In this document: positions 32,902-44,308 of the stretch, piece by piece
Numbering within the stretch: position 1 is the stretch's first letter
Layout of the letters: the number at the start of each line of letters is the position of its first letter
Source of the DNA: Trichoderma breve
Taxonomy: Eukaryota > Ascomycota > Sordariomycetes > Hypocreales > Hypocreaceae
Direction: 5' to 3'
Assembly: GCF_028502605.1 (NCBI RefSeq)
Contig: NC_079233.1
Location: 3,596,001-3,660,000, forward strand
Length of the DNA: 64,000 bases
Position numbers and translations under genes: made by a program
Notes under the pieces: generated by a model
Databases searched by the model: none
The model's input: only the letters and a program-made list of their open reading frames with translations
What the model was told of the DNA's origin: nothing

Positions 32902-35328
32902 ATGAATCCCGACCAGCCGCCGGATTCATCGTCAATGTCTGTCACGACCTCGCCAGCCCACGATGTCGCCAAGCTGATGGGCCGCCGGAGCCTAAGCAAC
33001 ATCCCTAAGGACCAGAGGACGCTGCTGGAGCTAGAAAACCCGTGGGCTGTTGACCAAAGAGACGAGCCGCACGGATTGGCAACTGTCCCGAGCCACGTTC
33101 TAAAAACGCTGAAAGAAGCCTTTATTCGCCTCAAGGACGACAATGAGAAGGAGAACCCTAAAGACAAGGAAGACCCTGACCCTACTCCCGCCACCAATGA
33201 CCGTGACGGGCAGAATGGATATTCCCCCGGCTCATCACCAGCGAGATCAGACAGTGCACCTCCGTCTTCGCCGGGAGTTCCGATACCATGGTCGCAGTCT
33301 CCAGCGAAATCTAGGGCACAGCAAGACGATGAGATGTCTGATGCCGGTTCGCCCATTGATGAGACACCCTCAAGTCCGGTGCCTGCACCACTCACCCAGC
33401 CGCCGCTCTTCCATGGTACACCAAGTCCTAGCCCTTCTTCAAGTGACAGCGAGCCCGAGGATCTCGAGATGGAGCTCCCACAAGCTCAGGAGGAAAACCG
33501 CGAGGCCCCAATAAATCGCGAGGCCCCAATTAACCCCGTAGCTACGCGGATGCATCTGACAGTGGCATCTCAGGAGCCTGCAAGCTTGATCACAAGTATG
33601 GTCACCACTACGAATGCGCCTACGTGCGCGCAGCCACAGGTTGCTTCTACTGCTTGTACTTCATCTGAAGATCCAAAGTCGTCGGTGTTGCCAGTTGATC
33701 CAACCCATGTTCGATCACGACGAATGAAGCCGATTGAGTTTAGTGAGGATAGCCCAAAAGTCACTGTGCGTTCGACAAACCCGGGTCCTCTCAAGCGCAT
33801 GCCTTCCACGCGAGCACTTCCCGAGGAAAATGTCCCGAATTCGGCTTCTCTGAGCTCGAGTAACTCAGCCCCATACCATGGCGGTAGACCCCAGAGCTCG
33901 CCATCTCCGCCGCCTCCTACTCCTCCACCGCACAACTTCGCTGCTAGGCAAACTATACCTCAGAGTAGGACGGCTGGGCAACATACTACCCCCCAGAGTA
34001 GGACGAATGGGCAACGTGATGGTGTCGGTAGTCGAGATATCTCTCCTCACCGCCAGACTCCCATGCAGCAGCTACATCGGATACAGGCCGCAGGAATGAA
34101 TGCGTTTATAAGTTACCACGCGGAACCCTATAGCGCTTTTACCGCTACGTATCCCGACTACATTACAGTTCATTCGGGCAACCTATTGTCCTTCATTCAG
34201 GCTTGCGTCTATCTAGAAATGCTACAAGAAGACAGGGCAATACGCGAGTATTTGTATGATGATTTCATCCGGGCCTGGTCAAGCGGTTTTTTGACATATG
34301 TCCAAAACGCGGGCCCTGGCCAAGAACCACTTCCCGCTGTTCAATGGTTCAATATGCTGAAAGGCCCTATCCTCTTCAACCGCATGTGCATAAATTCAGG
34401 CAACATCGCCGCTGTTCTGAACGCATATCCCGAGGATGCTGCAAGGGTTAGGGCCATACTTCATGCCTCCAAAGAGGCAAGTGAGAGTCCAATATCAGAA
34501 CCACAGCCAGAACAAGGGGTAGAGATGGAGCTGGAAGAAGAACCGGAGCCGGAGCCGGAGCTGGAGCCGGAGCCTGAACCTGAGCCTGTGCCTGTGCCTG
34601 AGCCTGAGCGTCGGCGTCAACGTAAGAGGCGTGTCGTGGATTTGGACAGCGACAATGCAATGGATATCACCGTGACGGAAGAGAGCCGAGCCGAACCACA
34701 GCTCCCTCCGCCCACGAGAAAGGCACCATCCTTGCCAGCACCATCACGACCAGCCCCGCCACCACCACCTCGGCCTTTGTCCCCTGAGCTGGGGAGCGAC
34801 GACTTTGACTTCCCTGCCCTTCCACTTGTACTACAATCGACATCAGGGCAACAGTCGCGATCTCGGTCACGACCGCACACACATAAGCCTCAACCTCAAT
34901 CTAGACGACGGCCAGAACCACAATCAGAAACACGACCCGAACCGCAGCCGCAACCGCAACCACAACCGCAACTGCAGCCACACAGAGAGCTAACATTACC
35001 GCAACGACATTCCCCCAGACGCCATCAACCCGCCCCGGTACCTATTCCCCCGGTACCCATCCCCCCTATCCCAGTCCCTCCCTCCACAGCTCCCGCTTCA
35101 TCAACAACCAAGCGGACCAAGTCTACCAACCCTAGATCCTCCCCCCGCTCAACCGACCACGCCGGAAAGCTAGTCCCCAGAGGCCGCTCCGTGCCTAGCT
35201 CTGGTAGTCGGGCGTTTCCAAAGCTGCGTAAGCGATCGACCGAGGAGCGGGCGCGTATGAAGGAGCATTTCCGGAAGATGGCTTCTTCATCGTCAACAAG
35301 CTTTCTTGGTGGTGGCGTCGAGAACTAG
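32902..35328 (+). CDS. Proline-rich protein with conserved helical core, function unknown
   Basis: A single frame of 808 aa that I cannot assign to a family. The first 60 residues contain an organised block (DVAKLMGRRS, LLELENPWAV, VLKTLKEAFIRLKDD). A long Ser/Pro/Glu-rich disordered region follows, with two small tandem repeats, REAPIN twice at about 202-215 and TPQSRT/N-GQ at about 350-372. Residues about 390-525 form an apparently folded, mostly helical module rich in aromatic residues (FISYHAEPYSAFTATYPDY, YDDFIRAWSSGFLTYV, FNMLKGPILFNRM). It is followed by Glu-Pro dipeptide repeats (about 540-570), a basic RRRQRKRR cluster near 573 that could be a nuclear signal, Pro-Gln repeats (about 660-695) and a basic C-terminal tail. 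A nuclear scaffold or adaptor is a reasonable guess only. Confidence 0.75.
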   Translation: MNPDQPPDSSSMSVTTSPAHDVAKLMGRRSLSNIPKDQRTLLELENPWAVDQRDEPHGLATVPSHVLKTLKEAFIRLKDDNEKENPKDKEDPDPTPATNDRDGQNGYSPGSSPARSDSAPPSSPGVPIPWSQSPAKSRAQQDDEMSDAGSPIDETPSSPVPAPLTQPPLFHGTPSPSPSSSDSEPEDLEMELPQAQEENREAPINREAPINPVATRMHLTVASQEPASLITSMVTTTNAPTCAQPQVASTACTSSEDPKSSVLPVDPTHVRSRRMKPIEFSEDSPKVTVRSTNPGPLKRMPSTRALPEENVPNSASLSSSNSAPYHGGRPQSSPSPPPPTPPPHNFAARQTIPQSRTAGQHTTPQSRTNGQRDGVGSRDISPHRQTPMQQLHRIQAAGMNAFISYHAEPYSAFTATYPDYITVHSGNLLSFIQACVYLEMLQEDRAIREYLYDDFIRAWSSGFLTYVQNAGPGQEPLPAVQWFNMLKGPILFNRMCINSGNIAAVLNAYPEDAARVRAILHASKEASESPISEPQPEQGVEMELEEEPEPEPELEPEPEPEPVPVPEPERRRQRKRRVVDLDSDNAMDITVTEESRAEPQLPPPTRKAPSLPAPSRPAPPPPPRPLSPELGSDDFDFPALPLVLQSTSGQQSRSRSRPHTHKPQPQSRRRPEPQSETRPEPQPQPQPQPQLQPHRELTLPQRHSPRRHQPAPVPIPPVPIPPIPVPPSTAPASSTTKRTKSTNPRSSPRSTDHAGKLVPRGRSVPSSGSRAFPKLRKRSTEERARMKEHFRKMASSSSTSFLGGGVEN

Positions 35329-36345
35329 TTATTGAATCAGGAAGAAAAGATGGAATTACGGGCACGAGGAGGAGTGAATTGGTTAATGATGTAAACGTAT
35401 ATTATGCAAAGCATTGGGTCAAGAAATAATGACAAGGCAAGGTTGGATAACCGGAGCGATATATTGGGCGTTTATAAATATTTGAAATGAACTCGGGAGT
35501 ATGCCCCCTAACGATGAATGATACCCTGAAATTATCACTGAGAATGGGATACGAGAGAAGAAGCAATTATGTCTATCTTTGTTTCCTTGTATTGATTTTC
35601 ATAAAGGAATCTGGTTCTGGTCTATTTTGGTCTGGGACAGCGTTATGCATGGGTAACATGTTCAGAAACTGATAAAGGAAAAAAATAAAATAAAAACATC
35701 GGGACATATCGCGTATCTGTTACCCCGATAAAAACCCGTCTACTTTCCTCAAAAAAAGAAGGCCGTGATGAAGAAAAGTAGAAGAAGCGAAGAAGTTTAA
35801 AAAGAAAAGAAAAAAGTAATAAAGTGAGAGAAACAAAACAACCGACTCCCTGAGGAGTACTAGCGAACCATCTAATCCGTCTCGTTCCAGAAAGGTAAAA
35901 TAAATAAATATTTCAAAACCACAGCGAATATTTTAACGCCGGTAATTCAAAGTTTTTTTTTCTGTAGTCGTTTTTTTCTTGTAGTCTCTGAAATGCCGAA
36001 TGCAAAATGTGTATGGTAAAAGCAAATGACATGGCCACCAATAGCCAGCCCTGTGAGAGGTTTTCATCTTTTTTTATTCCGTTTGCTGACTGATGCCTGG
36101 CGTCTGAAAATCGAAATGGCGGATAATGGAGGAAGCAAAGAAAATGGTTAGAGAAGTGTTTCATGGCGCGTCGTGCAAGCATTAAAATCGTTGCGTTGAT
36201 ACAACGCGATAGAGATGGCTGTGTCCACCTGGGACCATTGCGATATCGGGCCTCGGCGGGGACAGTCGTAGAATCGTCGATGCGAGCGAATCAAGTACCT
36301 CATTTAACAAGTCTGACTCGAAATTCACAATTCCCGGCGCTGCAT
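35329..36345. other. Convergent intergenic region
   Basis: The 3' flanks of the proline-rich gene (plus) and the BolA-like gene (minus). AT-rich with several poly-A and poly-T stretches around 35690-35830 and 35955-36080. No gene recognised. Confidence 0.6.
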
Positions 36346-36931
36346 CTAAGCTTCTGTTGGCTCCGTCTTGGACTCGGCCTTTTCGGTCTCCTTGGCGGCT
36401 TCTTTGGCTGCTGCCTCGGCGGCCTTCTTCTTTTGCTGACGCTTCTCCTCATCGGGGGTCAGGGTCCTCAGCTGGAGAGCGTGGATGCCTCCTTCTTGGG
36501 CCATTTCATCCCGCAGCAGAGCGTAGATCATTCGATGCCTTGCAGGCTGCATCTTGGCAGCGAACGAGTCAGAAATGATGACAAGACTGAGAATTGGCGT
36601 TAGTAAGGCCAGAAACAACAGGATGCGATTTGGTGCTAGTGCATGGACACATACCGAAAGTGCGTTTCCTTGGAAGTGACGCCCTGCATGGCCTTGTGGT
36701 GAGAGTGGAGGTGCGAGTCATTGTAGATCTCCAGCGTGATCGGGCTGAGAGCCGCGGTCAGCTATGGCAAAAGTGTTAGCATACGAAATCAATTGAGTGC
36801 TTAAATAAAATAAAATAAACACCACGAACCTTGGCGCGGATTGCGTCTTCCAGAGGAGTTGCCGATGTTGAGCTCATGGTGGAAAGTTGACGGCTCACGT
36901 TGGAGAAGCCGAGAGCGTATCGCCGATACAT
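36346..36931 (-). CDS. BolA-family protein, probably mitochondrial
   Basis: Three exons, 36931-36830, 36761-36655 and 36586-36346, with two 68-bp introns (donors GTTCGT and GTATGT), give 149 aa. BolA proteins work with monothiol glutaredoxins in iron-sulphur cluster trafficking; mitochondrial forms help load clusters on client enzymes. The conserved domain is at about 28-105: LEDAIRAKL, ITLEIYNDSHLHSHH, the SKETHFRLVIISDSF strand and RHRMIYALLRDEM followed by IHALQLRTLTP. The first 18 residues, MYRRYALGFSNVSRQLST, are Arg/Ser-rich and free of acidic residues, as in a mitochondrial presequence, and a second Met at 19 sits in a better context. The C-terminal 45 residues are an Ala/Lys/Glu-rich helix not needed for the fold. 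Family assignment is sure, whether Bol1- or Bol3-type is not. Confidence 0.92.
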
Positions 36932-39900
36932 GATTCTGGAAGGAAGAGAAGAAAAAAAAGATTGTCGTTGTTAGTGGAGCTGGTTGCGGCTCTGCTGGCG
37001 GTCCCTGTGCGCCAGACGGAAATCACGAGACTTGGTGTGAAGTTGGCTGGTAAGAGGCGGTCGCGGGTTTATGAGCCGGCAGAATCGAGATTTTTTTGAC
37101 AGTGGGCAAAATCAAGCAACAGCCGGACGATGGAGGCAAAAGGCAGCAGAGAATTGGCCTATAAAAAAAGAGGCAAGGAGGCGTGAGATGGAGAGTGAGG
37201 GTGAGAAGAGAGATGGGAGAGAAGAAAATAAGGCGCCTTGAGCCGGGCTGGCAGACGGAAAAGAGCAGCGGCCAGCTACTATTAAATCATGGCAAACAAA
37301 GTGAAATTCGGTGAAGTCGGTGAGAACCAGTGCGCCATGCATGACTCCTCCAGAGTGGCGGCGATCCAATCACGGGCTCGACAGGCCCCGGGAACCATGG
37401 AGCGGTGACGAGGGAAAAAAGCGGCGGGTTCCTGGACGCTGGGCGTGGTTCCAGCTTTGCATATTCCAAGTTGCAAGTGGTTGCACCAGCCAGGGGGCCG
37501 AGAAAGGGGCATCGCAGGAAGGATTCCCACACGCCCCCAGCACAACGGCCGAATGGCTGCATGGGATGGGGGGGCCTTTGTTGTCTCTCTCTCTCTTTTT
37601 TTTTTTTTTCTTTTCTTCTTTCTCTGGTTGCCTTTTTTTTTCTTATTCTTCAGTTGTCTTGTTGTACGATGTGTTATTCGGTGATATTCATACTTGATTG
37701 GACTGGTTCTAAAATTGGACCGTCGACGAGATGGTGCGAAACTAGTTGCGCCACTGCTTGACCTTTGATGCTCATTGTGGAGGACCAGATGCTGCTGCTT
37801 GCATTTTGCAGTCTTGGTCCCAAGTGGTCGACCAAACGACAATGCTTGTGCTTGGAGGCTACGGCTAGAAGCAGGGAGCTGTACGAGGTACGGAGTCGTG
37901 ACAGATGTATGTAGCAGCAGGCGGGAGTCAGGAGTCGGCACAAGCACCAATGCCTAATTCCGCCATCATCACATCACCAGTCAGTCGGTCTCTCTCGACA
38001 GACAGGGAGACGGCGTTGATCCAAACATCCATGATGCTCTACCTTTCTTTGATAGTGCTTGTAATACTCGGTAAAATGAAACAAAGGACGCCAAAAGCCA
38101 CCATGGTAGGTACTAGTTTGCCGTAAACGCCCGACTACCAAGAATGCTTTCGTCACTTCGTCTCGTCGTCTCCTTTTTGCCTGCCTGCATCTTCACCTCC
38201 TCTTCATCGTGCTCTCTAGTCCGGGCACCTGTAAGACTTCCTTCAGCCGTCCATGGCCAGTATCGGCAAGGGGGGTCTCTGCCTGCAGGGCTACTTGCTT
38301 TGCTTGCTGCGTGTCCTCGCCCGGCAATTGGGCCAGTCCGTGTGCCACGCACCACCCACCTGGTCGGGATGGGAGACCGCCCTTTTTAGCTCGTGTCCAC
38401 CGTCTCGATCGAGCCGTGATGTGATGAGGTAGCATCTGGTCAACAGGCAGTATAAAGTAGTACGCAGTAGTGCCTGTGCTTGTATGCGAGCCCGGCAAGG
38501 GGGCCCTTCTGGCGGTGCAACCACGCGAGCGCGGTGGAGAGGCGGCATGGAGAGATGTTGGGGAGAAGATCAAAATTGCCATGCTCCATGCTGATGCTCA
38601 GGAGGTACCTGCAAGTACCAGTTGCTGCAGCAGCCTCACTTTGGGAGCACCTACATGTAATATTCGTACATGTACCCGTGCCGACCTGCAAGGCAGGCGG
38701 TGTTACAGGTCATCTTGTGTTTTGTTCTGCCAGCCATGGGATCAGCCATGGGATGGAATTGGGAATTGCAGGTACCTGGCAGTACTCGTACCTTGTAGGG
38801 AGTAAGTAATACGCCGTCCGCCTGCAGCTAAATGGATCGGATATCATGTCTGTGCATGTGAGGAAGCAATTTTTTTTTTTCCCTTTGGCTCTGTGCGCTC
38901 TTCACTCTCTCTCCCTTACATGGCAACGGGACGAGTTTTTAGGCGTCTCGGAGAGAGTAAGATGAATCAAATAGTACCGTCTCTCACTGTCTGTGTCTTG
39001 TGTCCTAGGCCATCTATCTCATCTCATCTCCATGTAACCCAACCCGTGTCACTTTGCACACACCGTGATTCAAGATCAACTCCCTCCTCCCGCTCGCCGC
39101 CAGTCCAGTCTCCAGCCGGCCGGGTCGCTAAACTACCTAAACCCATCGCCGAACCTAACGTGACTGACAGCAGATCTTCTGGCAAAAGTCGGGATGCTGG
39201 TTGGCCCATGCTTCTCACGCCTCCTCTTTTTCAGTGACCGCCCTATTGCCTTGCAACACCCCTGCTCTCAACCAGAAAGTGGCGGTCCCCGCTCACTCTG
39301 CACCTTGACCTTTTTTTTTCTCAGTCTTTTCTCTGGCTCGGGTATGGACCGTATGGGGGACGGGGCCAAGGAAGCAAAAGGCCTCTGCTTATTTCCTCTC
39401 CGCCTTTTTGTGATATTTCTCCCGCCTATTTGCTTTTTCGTCGGTCCCTGCTAGCCTGCTGGCACTAACACCAACACAGTTGAGGTCAGGAAGCGTGCGG
39501 CCATTTGACCAAATCGCAATCGTTTGATCCCGTGGCTTTGTGCAACACACACAAAGTCCAGACTGCTGCTGTGCGTTGTGTTGTGCAACCCCTACTTGAA
39601 GATATGGCTTGACCGCAAGGTGCATGTAGACATGAGCACATGTAAATGGATTGATCAAATCAATGCTATTGGATCTGAGCACGGCCAGTCGGAACGTGAC
39701 GTCTACTGTAGTGATGGAATCCAGCCCGTCTGGCTGTTAGCGGACTCGGCCGCTGAAACAGCGCTAAACGCACAGCGCTGGGCAAGCCGCACAGCAGCCA
39801 GCAACTCGCCACAACAACCCCCCGGCCACGGCGCCCAGGGCCCGATCTTCCGGCGGCTCGTCCAGCATGCGGCCCAGAAACTGTGCCGACCCGGATGCGA

Positions 39901-40464
39901 GCCCCGGCCGCTACATCTGGCTCCCTAGTCAGCGCTGGCTAATCGCGAGTCGAGCCGTCAAAATCGATTCCACGTTCCATCCTTCTGCCTCGTGCAAACC
40001 CTTGGAACCCTTGGAAGCAACGCCATTGATCCTTTCACCAACAACCACCAGCATCGCATCAGCACTGGCCCGATCGCTGGTTCGTTCCGGACGCTGCTTG
40101 ACTCGCACGCGCAGCACGACAAGGCCGGAAACGAGGCCGCAGACGCATGGCCACCCCCCTGTCTCGAGACTCGACGCTCTACCCCTCTTGCTGGCTGCAT
40201 CTCTGCTTGCCGGCCTCCAGCCTCTCTCTCTGAGTCTAAGTCTGAGTCTCAGTCTCTAGTCTCGCCTCTATCCAGTCCCAGTCACAGTCACAGTCACTCA
40301 CTCAGTGTTGGATCCATTGATTCCATACCACACTGTCAACTAACCGGCAGATACACCAAAGCATTCATCACCAAGTCCCTGCTTATCCACCTGCCTTGCC
40401 TGGTCCGGCTATCCTCTCTTCCCTTCCCCCCTCCCCTCCCCCTCATCCCATCCCAATCACATCA
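36932..40464. other. Long divergent intergenic region
   Basis: About 3.5 kb between the starts of the BolA-like gene (minus) and the acyl-CoA synthetase (plus). It holds a CT plus poly-T tract (37583-37609), several GTAC-type motifs between 37885 and 38800, and a CT/AGTC-rich simple repeat (40210-40310) just upstream of the synthetase leader. The pieces that stay open in some frame are short, compositionally biased and show no domain. I see no gene. Confidence 0.55.
40210..40310. repeat. CTCTGAGT/AGTCACAGTC simple repeat
   Basis: Imperfect pyrimidine-rich and AGTC-rich short repeats (TCTGAGTCTAAGTCTGAG-type, then CAGTCACAGTCACAGTC) about 150-250 bp upstream of the synthetase ATG, probably inside its promoter or leader. 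Confidence 0.7.
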
Positions 40465-42637
40465 ATGATCGTCTTCTCGGCCTCACCAGCCCTGCGGCGT
40501 CTCGCCTTGGCCTCCCGGCTTCGCTCGCATGGCCCCTCTTCTCTGCTTCCATGCCGTCGCTGCGGGGCCACGCCTGCATCCTCTTCCCACTCCCTCCTGT
40601 CTGCCTCGCTCTTCTCTCTCTCCTCCTCAGCTGCAGCAGCCACTAGCATCAGCATGAGGATGGCGTCGACGTCTGCCGCCTTGCCTCGTCTGGCCATCTT
40701 CGAAGCCGTGGCTCGGCACGATCCCGATGCCCTCGCCGTGGTCCACTCGCTGTCTGGCCGCCGTTTCACCTACGGCCAGCTGCTTGGCGACGTGCGCCGA
40801 GCGAGGGCCCGGCTGCTCGAGGCTCGCGGCAAAAGCACTGGCGACGACCTGGACGGCGAGAGGGTGGCCCTTTTGGTAGAGAATAGCTACGACTACGTAG
40901 GTGAGCGAGCCCTTTAAAATACACACACATCAACAAACCAAGATTCTTGATGTGTGTTGTTCATGTACCTGGTATACGAGCACAACTCGCTGATACCATG
41001 TCCCCCGCGTCCTCTTCTCGCGGGAGACATTAAACAGTCACCCTCCTGGCCATTCTGGCTGCACGCTCTATAGCCGTACCTCTATCTCCCGCCTTTCCCA
41101 TTCCCGAGCTAGAGTATGTCCTGAACCACAGCGAGGCCTCGTTGCTCGTGTCCTCGCCCAAGTTTGCGTCCAAGGCCCAGCAGGTCTTGGCTGCAGACTT
41201 GACATCCAAGCCATCCCACGTGGAGCTACCCAAGCATGCCGAAAGTGCGGCTGCAACGGGGGAGGACGTTCCCTTGGAAGACGACGCCAACCCGGGGCAA
41301 GCAGGTCTCATGCTCTACACGTCGGGGACGACTAACAAGCCGGTAAGAACCGCCTGAGCACACTCTCCATTCTATCCCTCGTTCTAAGATTCATTCTCCA
41401 GAAAGGCGTCTTGCTCCCCCAGTCTGTCTTAACCGCCCAGGCCCGCTCTCTCCATGAAGCTTGGGAATACTCTCCTGCGGATCACCTCCTCCATCTTCTC
41501 CCCCTCCACCACATCCATGGCGTCGTCAACGCCATCTTGACGCCCCTGCTCGCCGGGTCATCCATCGAGTTCATGTTCCCCTTCAACGCTGACGCTGTCT
41601 GGAACCGCCTTGCCGCCCCGTATCTCCCCTCATCCGAGACGACCAACGGCAACGGCATCACCAACGGTGACGCTACCTCCAAGTCTTCTCCCAAGCCCAA
41701 AGTCACCTTCTTCACCGCGGTCCCAACCATCTATAGCCGTCTCCTCAATAGCCACAAGTCCCTGCCCCCTCCCATCCAGGATGCCGCTCGCCAGGCCGTC
41801 TCCCCCTCCAACATGCGCCTCAACATCTCTGGATCGGCCGCCCTTCCCACCCCCATCAAAACGGCTTGGGCATCCCTGAGCAACGGCAACGTCCTCTTGG
41901 AGCGCTATGGCATGACCGAAGTCGGTATGGCGCTCTCCTGCGGCCTATCCTTTGCTGACCGCGTCGACGCCTCTGTCGGCTGGCCCCTGCCCTCCGTCCA
42001 GGCCCGCCTCGTCGATGTCGACACCGCAGAAGTAATCCTTCCCGGTGAGGAACTTGACGCCCAAGGTCGCGAGCGCTCCGGCGAGATCCAGCTCCGCGGT
42101 CCCACCATCTTCAAGGAGTACTGGCGCAACCCAGCCGCCACCGAAAAGGAGTTTACAGCTCCCGACCCGGACGGCAACGGCGCCTGGTTCAAGACGGGCG
42201 ACGTCGCCGTCCGCCGCCCCGTCCCGACCGCGGGCCTCAACTCCGCCGCCCAGCCCTGGGCCCAAGGCCCCCTGTACTTCATCCAGGGCCGCAAGTCCGC
42301 CGACATCATCAAGACGGGCGGCGAAAAGGTCAGCGCCCTCGAGGTCGAGCGCGAGCTCCTCTCTCTGCCGCAGGTCGCCGAGGCCGCCGTCGTAGCCGTG
42401 CCCAGCGGCTCGTGGGGCCACAAGGTCGGCGCCGTCGTCGTGCTCGACCGCTCCGTCGCAGAGAAGTGGTCGGCCCTGGAGATGCGCCGCGCCCTCAAGA
42501 GCCGCCTCGCAAACTACAAGATCCCGCAGGTCATGAAGGTTGTCGAAAGCATCCCGCGCAACGCCATGGGCAAGATCAACAAGAAGCAGCTTGTCAAGGC
42601 CATCTTTGCCGATGAGCACAGTGGCGATGAAGCATGA
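40465..42637 (+). CDS. Mitochondrial malonyl-CoA/acyl-CoA synthetase, ACSF3 type
   Basis: Exons 40465-40900, 41038-41342 and 41402-42637 (introns 137 and 59 bp) give 658 aa. It is an AMP-forming adenylating enzyme; the closest family I recognise is ACSF3, which activates malonate or methylmalonate in mitochondria. The N-terminal 60 residues are Ser/Arg/Leu-rich with almost no acidic residues, fitting a mitochondrial presequence. The adenylation motif TSGTTNKPKGV is at about 240-250 and is rebuilt exactly across intron 2. PLHHIHGVVNAILTPLL is the ACSF3-like acyl-pocket segment. ERYGMTE, the TGDVAV Asp region, the GRKSADIIKTGGEKVSALE hinge and the C-terminal NAMGKINKK lysine (the last adenylation catalytic Lys) are all present, so the enzyme looks intact. 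Malonate preference is inference from family resemblance. Confidence 0.9.
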
Positions 42638-43355
42638 GCCTTCTTTTTATTTCTCTCGTAAACAGTGTTTTTTTGCCCTTCTTGATTACCCTTGTGAATT
42701 ACCTAGCTGTGCTGTTGGTGTGTGGGATAGAAGGGGGCCAGATAGATAGCTATAGGCAAACATCCATCTCATTAAATAGATGTTGGAGAGAGACTCGAGG
42801 GGAATGAGCTCAAGGGCTAGTAGGTAGTCACAAGGTCGTGCTGTTAGCCGTAGCACATTAGATGGTAAAAAAATTATCTTGAATAAAAAAAATAAATGCA
42901 TATAAAAATAGCACATCATTCTTGGCCTAAACATCAAACATCTATTTTTGGGTAAAGGTTCCTTGTTTGCTTCCTCGCCGACCGCATCTGCCATCTTGCG
43001 CGGCCTTCTTGACGAGTTTCAACATGGAAAACAAAATAAAAACGAAAGCTCCTGAGCTAACGCCGTCATGAGATGTGAGAAATATGCCATCGTCTCAGAG
43101 TCATTAGTTGCCCGAGAAGCCAAGCCCAAGCCTTGCCGTGCGCAAACCCCGACCCGAATCCGACAAAGAAAAAAGTTAATCATGCCTCCAACCACACCTG
43201 CCCTTCCGGACCGGCCTTTTCAACCCATGGTGGAGAAAAGACCTCAAGAGAGATGCGTATACCGGGGCTGTACTAGATATCTCGTTGCGGTAGGTGGGTG
43301 TAATAAATGCGGCCCTTTTCCCCTTCCATTGTAAAAAAAATATCGTCCCAGGCGT
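42638..43355. other. Convergent intergenic region
   Basis: 3' flanks of the acyl-CoA synthetase (plus) and eIF4E (minus). No gene or clear repeat. Confidence 0.6.
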
Positions 43356-44308
43356 CTACACGACGTACTTTGCCTTGGCTCTGGTGCTACCGGCGTGGGC
43401 GCTGTCGGTGTGGCCAGAAAACTCAACCTGCTCGTTGGCGGGGAGCTCGAGGGTATCCTTGAATCTCCGACCAATAGACAGGAGAATGTCCTTACCCTTC
43501 TCCCCGCTTCGGCCCTTTCCGCCAGCAACGTCTCCGTCGCCTCGTCCGGGAATGCTCTTTCCGATGGTGCGAGTCCAGACACCGATACGGTAGAAGCCCT
43601 TGCGGACGTTGACGACAACGCCCATGACCTCACCATCCTCCTCCTCTTCGAGGGTCTCACCGATGGCGCCCATCATGACCTGGAGCCAGAGGCGATCGAC
43701 GTCGACATTGCGCTTGTCCTTGTACTGGTAGGACCACTTGCCACCGTGCTTGTTCTGGGGGTCTTCCCACTCAGGGCGAACGCCAGCCTTGAACAGGTGA
43801 TAGTCAGACTTGAGCGCAAGTTCTGAAACAGGAGCAACGTTGTTCTGCACAATGCAAGAGTCAGCAGTGGGAAACACAGCATAATGGTGCATGGACTTGT
43901 GGGCAAGGATGGACCTACGTATACGCCCCAGAACTCTTCAACGGAGTCAAAGGTGATGACCTCCTTCAGCAGGTCATTCCAGTTGTCACCCTATAGCAAA
44001 AAGCGACGAGATGTTAGCTCCGTCTCCTCATCATGGCAAAAAAGTAAACCGAAATTCAGCCAGCTCAATGCCTGCTCCATTTTGACAGTCCGTACCTTTC
44101 CACTGGGTGGCTTGGTGAACCACAGAGTCCACTTGCTCTGGAGAGGGTGCTTGACAGTGAAGTTGTCCTTGTCGTGGAACACAGTGACAGGCTTTCCGTC
44201 ATCCTTGGCCTCGGTGCTCCCGTGCTCGCCGTCGCTAGGAGAGATGGGGATGGTGGAAAGGTCGACCTGCTGGTCCATGTTCGGTGTGTCAATCGCAGCG
44301 GCAGCCAT
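43356..44308 (-). CDS. Translation initiation factor eIF4E (mRNA cap-binding protein)
   Basis: Exons 44308-44096, 43990-43919 and 43844-43356, introns 105 and 74 bp, give 257 aa. eIF4E binds the m7G cap and eIF4G to start cap-dependent translation. The fold begins at HPLQSKWTLWF (about 54-64). The two cap-stacking Trp expected for the family are W75 (GDNWNDLL, exon 2) and W121 in RPEWEDPQNKHGG, followed by the cap-contacting E122. The eIF4G-binding surface is represented by SVEEFWGVYNN. The C-terminal half has an extra Gly/Lys/Arg-rich loop (PGRGDGDVAGGKGRSGEKG) that is longer than in animal eIF4E. The N-terminal 50 residues are a variable disordered tail. All three exon junctions keep the frame and restore conserved sequence. 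Confidence 0.95.

Noticed and set aside
36163..36603. 146-codon plus-strand frame over the BolA 3' exon
   Set aside because: Antisense to the BolA domain and its Ala/Lys tail; no independent motif.
37282..37950. 222-codon minus-strand frame in the BolA to synthetase gap
   Set aside because: It crosses a poly-A/CT simple repeat that yields Lys/Arg runs and has no domain; not credible as a gene without RNA support.
41905..42619. Two long minus-strand frames across the acyl-CoA synthetase
   Set aside because: GC-rich third codon positions of the real gene leave antisense frames open; the sense strand has all adenylation motifs.
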